Of a stretch of 64,000 nucleotides of DNA, positions 41,995-48,682 are shown piece after piece; within the stretch, counting starts at the first letter, position 1; every line of letters starts with the position of its first letter. Made by a program: the position numbers and the translations under genes. Source of the stretch: Streptomyces mayonensis (lineage in GTDB: Bacteria > Actinomycetota > Actinomycetes > Streptomycetales > Streptomycetaceae). The stretch lies in the NCBI RefSeq assembly GCF_018982965.1, contig NZ_JACBYP010000031.1, positions 1 to 64,000 on the forward strand, given 5' to 3'. The notes beneath the pieces are model-generated. The model did no database searches. It was not told the origin of the DNA and saw only the letters and a program-made list of their open reading frames with translations.

Positions 41995-42657
41995 ATGGAG
42001 ACCACACTTGGCGAGCAGATCATGCTCCTGTCGCTCGACGACACCACCGGCGCCGCTCAGCTGCAGTCACAGTCCGAATACATGATCTCCAGCGCGTCCG
42101 TACTGGAACTGGCGCTCGCGGACCGCGTCCGCATGGAGGGCGACCACCTCGTCGTCACCGATCCCACTCCGCCGGGCGTGGCGGTCCTGGACGAGGCGCT
42201 CGCGCGGATCGCCGGGGCGGCCGAGCCCAAGGACGTCCAGGCGTGGATCTTCGAGCTGCGCGAGGAAGCCGTCGCCGGCGCCCGGCAGGGCCTGCTCGAC
42301 AAGGGCGTCATCCGCGAGGAGCGGACCCGGCGCTGGGGAATCTTCCCCACGACCCGGTACCCGGAGGCCGACGGGGCGCCGGAGGCCCGGCTGCGCCGGA
42401 AGCTCACGGCGGTCGCCCTGGAGGGCGAGGAGCCCGACGAGCGCACGGCCGCGCTGTTGGTGCTGCTGCACACCGGCGGACTCGCGGAACTCGTGTTCGC
42501 CGGCGCCGACCGGACCGCCGCCGACGAGCGGATGGCGCGACTGGCCGAGGGGCACTGGGCCGAGCCGGCCATGAAGCAGCTGGTCGACTCGGTGTACACG
42601 GCGCTGTCCACCTACACGGCGTCCACCACCGTCACCATGATCAATGCGGGCACCTGA
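41995..42657 (+). CDS. GPP34 (GOLPH3/VPS74) family phosphoprotein
   Basis: 220 residues with ribosome site AGAAGGAG. GEQIMLLSLDD near the start and ASVLELALADRVRMEGDHLVVTD are GPP34 hallmarks, and the rest is helical with a C-terminal LVDSVYTALSTYTASTTVTM. Eukaryotic relatives bind phosphoinositides and glycosyltransferases at Golgi membranes. Bacterial copies are frequent in Streptomyces and unstudied. Here it lies between YcaO and the regulator, in a cluster with two glycosyltransferases, so a membrane-tethering role for glycosylation is possible but speculative. Confidence 0.83.
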   Translation: METTLGEQIMLLSLDDTTGAAQLQSQSEYMISSASVLELALADRVRMEGDHLVVTDPTPPGVAVLDEALARIAGAAEPKDVQAWIFELREEAVAGARQGLLDKGVIREERTRRWGIFPTTRYPEADGAPEARLRRKLTAVALEGEEPDERTAALLVLLHTGGLAELVFAGADRTAADERMARLAEGHWAEPAMKQLVDSVYTALSTYTASTTVTMINAGT

Positions 42658-42860
42658 GGGCCTGTCGGGGCGAACCGGGCGATAGGGGAACCGGCGGCCC
42701 CATCCACTCTCAAGCCGTTTGCAGTTTCAACACGTTACGTTGAACAGGTAATGAGCTTGTGTTAATTTCCCCCGTAAGTGATCAAGGTTGCACGGGGGCG
42801 TGACCGACTTTGAGCGAGCTGGGTCTTCCTCCGTACCGCGACCATAGTTTCGGGGGAAGC
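42658..42860 (+). promoter_or_regulatory. Promoter region of the LuxR regulator with an inverted repeat
   Basis: This stretch is AT-richer than average. TTCAAC (42726-42731) and GTTGAA (42739-42744) form an inverted repeat with a 7-nt spacer. Downstream, TTAATT near 42762 could be a -10 element. GGGGGAAG precedes the ATG at 42861. The site may be an operator for the LuxR regulator itself. Confidence 0.5.
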
Positions 42861-43487
42861 ATGGAACGAATCGTTGTCGGTATCAGCACTCCTGCGCAGC
42901 GGCGTCGCATGACCGAGGCACTGGCCGGCCTCGGGTGGTTCGTTTCGGAGAAGGGCGACGGCCCTGCCTCGGCCCGGCCCGCGGCTCCGGCCGACGTCGC
43001 CATCGTCGAGAGCGGCAGGGTGGACGCGGACCCGTCGCTCGCCGGGTGGGGCAAGCGCGTGATCGTCGTGGTCGACGGCCGCAGCGACGCGTTCTTCAGG
43101 CTGCCCCTCTGCGCCCGGGTGGCCGGGATCGTCGACCGGGACGACCCCGACCACGGTTATGTCAGGGCCGTGCGCGAGGTGCTGAACGGGCGTGGCTGGA
43201 TCTCGCCCGAACTCGTTCCCACGCTGCTGTCCGGCCGGGCTGGCCACGCCCGGGCGACGGAGCTGCCCGCGGCCGAGATCACGCAGCTCACCGGCCGGGA
43301 ACGGACGGTGGCCGTGCTCGTCGCCGAGGGCCTGTCCAACTCGGAGATCGCCGAGCGGCTGACCGTCGAGCGCAGCACGGTCAAGTTCCACGTGTCGAAC
43401 GTCCTGCGCAAACTGGGCTGCCGGGACCGTGCCCAGCTCGCGGTCCTGTGGCACTCGCAAGCGCTGCCGGTCCACTTCGCGGCCTGA
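42861..43487 (+). CDS. LuxR-family regulator with degenerate receiver domain
   Basis: 208 residues from ATG 42861. The C-terminal helix-turn-helix is classic: LTGRERTVAVLVAEGLSNSEIAERLTVERSTVKFHVSNVLRKLGCRDRAQL in order. The N-terminal ~120 residues resemble a receiver domain but lack the acidic pair at the start (IVVGISTPAQ) and have Glu in VAIVESGR where the phospho-Asp should be. It would therefore work without a histidine kinase, perhaps sensing a ligand. It is the only regulator inside the RiPP cluster and the best candidate for pathway-specific control. An alternative ATG at 42810 adds 17 residues. Confidence 0.85.
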   Translation: MERIVVGISTPAQRRRMTEALAGLGWFVSEKGDGPASARPAAPADVAIVESGRVDADPSLAGWGKRVIVVVDGRSDAFFRLPLCARVAGIVDRDDPDHGYVRAVREVLNGRGWISPELVPTLLSGRAGHARATELPAAEITQLTGRERTVAVLVAEGLSNSEIAERLTVERSTVKFHVSNVLRKLGCRDRAQLAVLWHSQALPVHFAA

Positions 43488-43823
43488 CCCCTGGCGTCAC
43501 CGGCCGTCCGTGACCCGGCCGTCCGTGACCCCGGCCGTCCGTGACCCCGGCCGTCCCTGTCCCCGGCCGTCCCCCGCCCCCGGGCGGGGGACGACTCGAC
43601 CCGCGGCGGGCGCGCCCGCGCGCCGCCGGCGCTAACTTTGCGACAAGCGCCGCAGCGTGCCCGCTCCGTGCGTGCAGAGGGCATCCGCGTCGTCCGCCCG
43701 CCGCCCGGCGCGGAGTCCGTCCACCCGGTTTCCGTCGCCGCCGTTCGTCACGGGAGACGGACGGTCGCGGGCACCGGTGCAATGGCAAAGAACTCCCGGT
43801 TCCCGACGCGGAAAGTTGCACAG
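43488..43823. repeat. Tandem repeats, terminator and leader between regulator and second glycosyltransferase
   Basis: CCGTCCGTGACCC-type units of about 15 bp are repeated four times at about 43502-43556. A hairpin, GTCCCCCGCCC (43569-43579) with its complement at 43582-43592, then ends the regulator transcript. The remaining ~230 bp carry no clear gene; an in-frame extension of the glycosyltransferase to 43638 is possible but has no ribosome site. The promoter of the GT-rmlA-rmlB unit should be here. Confidence 0.6.
43569..43592 (+). terminator. Terminator after the LuxR regulator
   Basis: GTCCCCCGCCC pairs with GGGCGGGGGAC, an 11-bp stem with a 2-nt centre, 81 bp past the stop. There is no T-tract, as usual in Streptomyces. 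Confidence 0.7.
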
Positions 43824-44891
43824 ATGGAGCACGCCCCCAAGCCCCGCGTGTCGGTGATCTGTCCGACGTACAACCGGTCCCGGGCGATCCTGGACACCCT
43901 CGCCTCGGTCACCGCCCAGACCGTCACCGACTGGGAGATGCTCGTGGTCTCCGACGGCAGCACCGACGACACGGACGACTGGGTCCGCCGCGGCGCCCGC
44001 ACCGATCCGCGGATCAGACTGCTGCGCACCGGACGGCACGGCCATCCCAGCGGCCCCAGGAACATCGCGCTGGCCGAGGCGCGGGGCGAGGTCGTCGCCT
44101 ACCTCGACCACGACGACCAGTGGCGGGCGGACCATCTGGCGGTGGTGCTCTCCCTGATGGACCGCGGTGCCGAACTCGTCGCCACGGGCTTCGAACTGCG
44201 CGGTCCCGAGGGAGCGCTCCGGGCGGCCTCGCAGCCGTACGAGATGTGCTGGCACCCGGAGTTCCAGGTCCTCGGGGTCGTCTTCGAACCGTCGCGGGTG
44301 GCGCACCGGCGCGGCCTCGCGCAGCGGGCCGGCGGCTGGCGCACCGGGGCGGGCCTGGAGGACTGGGACCTGTGGCTGCGCATGACCGACGCCGGGGCAC
44401 GCTTCACCACGGTGGCCGACCGTACGACGGTCCTGCTCGACGACAGCGGCACCCGCCGGCACCGGATACCGGCCCGCCACCGGCTGCCCCTGGCCGTCTT
44501 CGACGACCCGCGCGCGGCGCGTTCGATGCTGGAGCTCCTGCGCTCCGGGCGCGACGCCGCCGCGTACCGGACCGCGCAGCTCGCGGACACCGACGAGTGG
44601 CTCGCCCGGCTGGTGGCGGACGAGCGCTTCACCAGACCCCTGGGCTGGGACGGTGACCCGGCGGCGGAGATCGCGTCGGCCAGACGGGCCGCGCAGGAGC
44701 TCTGGCCGGACCTCGCGGTCCTCAGGTGGCGCGACCGCTACGCCCTGGCCCAGCCGCTGCGCTGCTCCACCGCCGAGCACGCGGAGCGTGTCACGTCCGT
44801 GGTGCGGCGGAGCCAGCCGAGGCTGTTCGCCCTCCTCGACGCGCTCACGGCGGAGTGCGCCGGGGCCCTCGCGGGGGCGGGCCGACGATGA
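43824..44891 (+). CDS. Second family 2 (GT-A) glycosyltransferase
   Basis: 355 residues from ATG 43824 (GGAAAG eight bases upstream). The motifs are those of its paralogue at 26903-27952: SVICPTYNRSRAIL, VVSDGSTDDTDD, YLDHDDQW and LEDWDLWLRM. The C-terminal halves differ, fitting different acceptors or sugars. It overlaps rmlA by ATGA, linking it to sugar nucleotide supply. Two related enzymes could build a disaccharide or modify two sites. A longer start at 43782 is possible. Confidence 0.85.
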   Translation: MEHAPKPRVSVICPTYNRSRAILDTLASVTAQTVTDWEMLVVSDGSTDDTDDWVRRGARTDPRIRLLRTGRHGHPSGPRNIALAEARGEVVAYLDHDDQWRADHLAVVLSLMDRGAELVATGFELRGPEGALRAASQPYEMCWHPEFQVLGVVFEPSRVAHRRGLAQRAGGWRTGAGLEDWDLWLRMTDAGARFTTVADRTTVLLDDSGTRRHRIPARHRLPLAVFDDPRAARSMLELLRSGRDAAAYRTAQLADTDEWLARLVADERFTRPLGWDGDPAAEIASARRAAQELWPDLAVLRWRDRYALAQPLRCSTAEHAERVTSVVRRSQPRLFALLDALTAECAGALAGAGRR

Positions 44892-45955
44892 AGGCACTCG
44901 TTCTCGCCGGCGGCACCGGCACCCGGCTGCGCCCCATCACCCACACCGCCGCCAAGCAACTCGTCCCCGTCGCCAACAAGCCGGTCCTCTTCTACGGGAT
45001 CGAGTCGATCGTCGCCGCCGGCATCACCGAGATAGGCGTCGTCGTGGGCGGCACGGCCGACGAGATACGGGCCGCCCTCTCGGACGGCCGGGCCTTCGGG
45101 GCCCGGATCACGTATCTGCCGCAGGAAGCTCCCCTCGGGCTGGCGCACGCCGTGCTCGTCGCCCGCGACTGGCTCGGCGACGACGACTTCGTCATGTACC
45201 TCGGCGACAACTTCGTCGTCGGCGGAATCACCGACGTCGTGGACGAGTTCCGCCGGGAGCGGCCCGACGCCGGCATCCTGCTCACCAAGGTCGCGGACCC
45301 GTCGGTGTTCGGAGTCGCCGAGCTGGGGCCCGACGGCGCCGTGGTGCGACTGGAGGAGAAGCCTCCGGTGCCCCGGAGCGATCTCGCGCTGGTCGGTGTC
45401 TACTTCTTCACCCCCGTGGTGCACGAGGCCGTCGCCGCCTGTGTGCCCTCGGCGCGCGGCGAGCTGGAGATCACCGACGCCATCCAGTGGATGGTCGACT
45501 CCGGCCGCGACGTCCACGCCACCACCATCACCGGCTACTGGAAGGACACCGGTAACGCCGACGACGTGCTGGAGGTCAACCGCACCGTGCTGGAGACCGT
45601 GGAGCCGGCCGTCGAAGGGTGGGTGGACGGGGCGAGCGAGATCGTGGGCCGGGTCCGGATCGCGCCGGGAGCCCGGGTCCTGCGGTCACGGATCGTCGGC
45701 CCCACCGTCATCGGTGCAGGCACCGTCGTCGCCGACTCCCACATCGGGGCCTTCACCTCCATCGCCGACGGCTGCCGGATCAGCGGCAGTGAAGTGGAGT
45801 ACTCCATCGTCCTGCAGGGATCGCGGATCGAGGACGCGGGCCGTGTCGAGGGTTCGCTCATCGGCCGCTCCGTCCACGTCTGCGGTGCGGTCCGGGCTCC
45901 ACGAGCACACCGCCTTGTCCTCGGCGATCACAGCCGGATCCGGATCGCCTCCTGA
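44888..45955 (+). CDS. rmlA: Glucose-1-phosphate thymidylyltransferase, long form
   Basis: 355 residues. The nucleotidyl motif LAGGTGTRLRPITHTAAKQLVPV and YLGDNFVVGG are intact, and VRLEEKP and GYWKDTGNADDVLEVN follow. The extra C-terminal ~100 residues are a left-handed beta-helix with hexapeptide-like repeats, the StrD-type long form used in antibiotic sugar pathways. It makes dTDP-glucose, the first step of the deoxysugar route. ATGA overlap with the glycosyltransferase. Confidence 0.94.
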   Translation: MKALVLAGGTGTRLRPITHTAAKQLVPVANKPVLFYGIESIVAAGITEIGVVVGGTADEIRAALSDGRAFGARITYLPQEAPLGLAHAVLVARDWLGDDDFVMYLGDNFVVGGITDVVDEFRRERPDAGILLTKVADPSVFGVAELGPDGAVVRLEEKPPVPRSDLALVGVYFFTPVVHEAVAACVPSARGELEITDAIQWMVDSGRDVHATTITGYWKDTGNADDVLEVNRTVLETVEPAVEGWVDGASEIVGRVRIAPGARVLRSRIVGPTVIGAGTVVADSHIGAFTSIADGCRISGSEVEYSIVLQGSRIEDAGRVEGSLIGRSVHVCGAVRAPRAHRLVLGDHSRIRIAS

Positions 45956-46001
45956 GCCCGTTCCCGGGACACCCACGACACGAGAGACCGCGACACCCGC
46001 C

Positions 46002-46961
46002 ATGAGAACCCTTGTCACCGGAGGGGCCGGCTTCATCGGCTCCCACTTCGTACGATCTCTGCTGTCCGACCCCGCGACCGAGGCGGTCACCGTCCTGGAC
46101 GCGCTGACCTATGCGGGCAACCCGGCCAACCTCGAGCCCGTGGCGGACGATTCCCGGCTGCGCTTCGTCCGCGGGGACATCCTCGACGCCGAACGCGTGG
46201 CCGGTCTGATGACCGGGCACGACGCGGTGGTGCACCTCGCCGCCGAATCGCATGTCGACCGCTCGATCGCCGACGGCGGCGGCTTCGCCTCGACCAACGT
46301 GCTGGGCACCCAGGTCCTGCTGGAGGCCGCCGTCCGCACGGGCCTGGGCACCTTCGTCCACGTCTCCACGGACGAGGTCTACGGCTCCATCCCCGTCGGC
46401 TCCTGGACCGAGGAGCAGCCCCTCGCTCCCAACTCGCCCTACTCCGCGGCCAAGTCGGGTTCCGATCTCCTCGCGCTGGCCTATCACCGCACGCACGGCC
46501 TGGACGTCCGCGTCACCCGGTGCTCGAACAACTACGGGCCCCACCAGTACCCCGAGAAGATCATCCCGCTCTTCATCACCAGCCTCCTGGACGGTCGACA
46601 GGTGCCGCTGTACGGAGACGGCGGGCAGATCCGTGACTGGCTGCACGTCGAGGACCACTGCCGTGCTCTCCGGCTCGTCCTCGAGGGCGGCCGCCCGGGC
46701 GAGGTCTACAACGTCGGCGGCGGCACCGAACTCACCAACAAGCAGCTCACCGAGCGGCTCCTGGACGCCTGCGGCCGGGACTGGGACAGCGTCGTCCACG
46801 TCGAGGACCGCAAGGGCCACGACGCCCGCTACTCCGTCGACTGGTCCAAGATCCGTGACGAACTGGGCTACGAGCCCCGGCGCTCCTTCGACGAGGGACT
46901 GGCCGCCACGGTGGCCTGGTACCGGGAGAACACCGCCTGGTGGAAGGCGGCCCGGGGCTGA
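46002..46961 (+). CDS. rmlB: dTDP-glucose 4,6-dehydratase
   Basis: 319 residues. NAD site VTGGAGFIGSHFVRSLL, substrate motif LAAESHVDRSI, the catalytic HVSTDEVYGS with Asp-Glu pair and YSAAK, and NNYGPHQYPEK are all present. It converts dTDP-glucose to dTDP-4-keto-6-deoxyglucose, the branch point feeding the 2,3-dehydratase encoded at 25572-26906. Start ATG 46002 lies 46 bp after the rmlA stop, in the same transcription unit. This is the last recognisable gene of the cluster. Confidence 0.95.
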   Translation: MRTLVTGGAGFIGSHFVRSLLSDPATEAVTVLDALTYAGNPANLEPVADDSRLRFVRGDILDAERVAGLMTGHDAVVHLAAESHVDRSIADGGGFASTNVLGTQVLLEAAVRTGLGTFVHVSTDEVYGSIPVGSWTEEQPLAPNSPYSAAKSGSDLLALAYHRTHGLDVRVTRCSNNYGPHQYPEKIIPLFITSLLDGRQVPLYGDGGQIRDWLHVEDHCRALRLVLEGGRPGEVYNVGGGTELTNKQLTERLLDACGRDWDSVVHVEDRKGHDARYSVDWSKIRDELGYEPRRSFDEGLAATVAWYRENTAWWKAARG

Positions 46962-46991
46962 CGCGCCGGATCCCCGCAGGCGTCGGCACTC

Positions 46992-47050
46992 CGCGGCTGC
47001 GGCTGCGGCTGCGGCTGCGGCTGTGGCTGTGGCTGCGGCCGGGCCTGCGG
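46992..47050. repeat. GCGGCT hexanucleotide microsatellite
   Basis: About nine consecutive copies of GCGGCT/GTGGCT between convergent rmlB and a lipoprotein gene. It lies at the right edge of the RiPP region. No gene is seen in the gap. Confidence 0.85.
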
Positions 47051-47075
47051 CGGCGACCGGCCCGGGCGGGCCCCG

Positions 47076-47669
47076 TCACGCTTCGACGGCGGTGAGGAAG
47101 ATCCCCCACTCGCTCCAGGTGAGGCCGGCGGCCTCGGCGCAGATGCTCTCGGCCTCCGCGAGGAGCGGCGGGGGCGGCTGCGGCGCGTCGCTGAGGCCGT
47201 AGCAGGGGATCGGGTCGCGCAGGCGGGCCATGCCGTCCTGTACGGCACCTGCGGTGGTGAGCGCCGCGCCGTACAACAGGTCGGCGTTCTCGGGGTCCTT
47301 GCGCCGCAGCCGCCGTTCCGTGTCGGCGGCGGCCTTCTCGGCCGCCCTGAGGGCCGCGCCGCAGTCCGCGTCGTCCAGCGGTGCGTTCTCCGTGCACGTG
47401 GCCGGGGCCGCGCCGGGGTGGGCCTTCATCGCCGCGTCGAAGGCGTCCTGCACGTCCTGCTCAACGGGGGATGTCGTCGGCGGCTCGGAGGAGGCCGGGG
47501 CGGAGGAGGGCGGCGTGGCGGAGGCGGAGGCCTGCGTCGGTGACGCCGGCCGCGAGGCCGGGTGCGCGGCGGGTTCCGGGTCGCCGCCGCACGCGGTGAG
47601 CAGCGCGCCGGCGGCCACCGCCAGCAGGAGGTGACGCCTTCGTCGGATCGTGCCTGGCCCTGAGAACAT
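47076..47669 (-). CDS. Secreted lipoprotein of unknown function
   Basis: 197 residues from ATG 47669. Arg-rich start (IRRRRHLLL), hydrophobic stretch, lipobox LLTACGGD, then a Ser/Pro/Ala linker to about residue 70 and a helical domain with five Cys (CTEN, DCGA, PCYG, ICAE). It resembles no enzyme I recognise. The Cys pairs suggest disulfides outside the membrane. It is divergent from the FHA gene and convergent with rmlB. Confidence 0.75.
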   Translation of the reverse strand: MFSGPGTIRRRRHLLLAVAAGALLTACGGDPEPAAHPASRPASPTQASASATPPSSAPASSEPPTTSPVEQDVQDAFDAAMKAHPGAAPATCTENAPLDDADCGAALRAAEKAAADTERRLRRKDPENADLLYGAALTTAGAVQDGMARLRDPIPCYGLSDAPQPPPPLLAEAESICAEAAGLTWSEWGIFLTAVEA

Positions 47670-47801
47670 GCCGGGAGCGTAGGGCCGTTGCTCGGGGAGG
47701 GGTCCCGCACGAGGCCGTGGACACTGGTGGACGGGCCCCTGCCGGCGCCCGCAGAAGCCCCATCGTCGATCCCGTCGACCCGACGACCGAGGAGACCAGC
47801 G

Positions 47802-48593
47802 ATGCCCCTCTCCGCCAGCCTCGCGCGTGGTGTCGCGCCCACCACGCCCGGCATCCTGCACGCCCGCACGGTCACCGGTGAACTGAGTGCGCCGCCCCGC
47901 CCGGGACTGACCGTCCGTTTCGGGCGGGGCGAGAAGCCGGACGTGGATCTCGGGGTCGGCGTCGACGACCTGCGGGTGAGCCGCCGGCACGGGGAACTGA
48001 CGTACCGCGCGGGGCAGTGGTGGCTGCGCAACACCGGACAGCAGCTGGTCCGGCTGCCGCGCGGCCGGATGCTGCACCTCAGCAGCGAACCGATCCCCCT
48101 CGCCACCGGGTACACCCCGCTGTTCGTGAAGGGCTCCGGCTACCGCGAGCACCTGGTCGAGCTGTACGTGGCGAGCCACGACGACCAGGGCCCGGTGTCG
48201 CGACGGCGCGCCGAGACCGCCCGCCCGCAGACGTGGGCGCTCGACGACGACGAACGGCTGCTGCTGGTCGTCCTCGGCCAGCGCTACCTGTTGTACGAGG
48301 AGGACCCGCGTCCCCTGACGTACGCCATGGCCGCCAGGCAGTGCGCCTGTCTCCGCCCGGACGCGGGCTGGAACGAGCGGAAGATCGAGTACCGGATCGA
48401 GGCGGTACGGCGTCGACTGCACCGCACCGGCTTCCGGTACCCGCTGATCCACGACAAGTCGCAGGGCAGGCCCGGCGACAACAGCCTGCTGCACAACCTG
48501 ATCAAGGGGCTGGTGGAGTCGACGACGCTCGTGCCGCCGGACCTGGACCTGATGGAGGACGACGGGCCCTGGCCGCCCGGCGCCGGGGCCTGA
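47802..48593 (+). CDS. FHA-domain protein
   Basis: 263 residues from ATG 47802 with GAGGAGA upstream. Residues ~30-110 are an FHA phosphothreonine-binding domain: VRFGRGEKPDVDLGV, then LRVSRRHGELTYR, the Arg/Ser-Arg-His core. The C-terminal half (YEEDPRPLTYAMAARQCA, RIEAVRRRLHRTGF) is helical and may be a winged-helix-like DNA-binding region. It is convergent with a Ser/Thr kinase gene, a common pairing in which the FHA protein reads kinase output. Confidence 0.85.
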   Translation: MPLSASLARGVAPTTPGILHARTVTGELSAPPRPGLTVRFGRGEKPDVDLGVGVDDLRVSRRHGELTYRAGQWWLRNTGQQLVRLPRGRMLHLSSEPIPLATGYTPLFVKGSGYREHLVELYVASHDDQGPVSRRRAETARPQTWALDDDERLLLVVLGQRYLLYEEDPRPLTYAMAARQCACLRPDAGWNERKIEYRIEAVRRRLHRTGFRYPLIHDKSQGRPGDNSLLHNLIKGLVESTTLVPPDLDLMEDDGPWPPGAGA

Positions 48594-48682
48594 CGGGTGG
48601 GTCGGACCGGCAGGTCAACGGTGGCTCGTCGGGCCGCCGTTGACCTGCCGGCCCGTGTCGGTCGTCGCCGCGGGCGGCGGTG

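Noticed and set aside
46962..47075. Right-hand attachment site for the RiPP island
   Set aside because: No third copy of the tRNA 3' end was found here; only a GCGGCT microsatellite is present, so the right border of the island is undefined.
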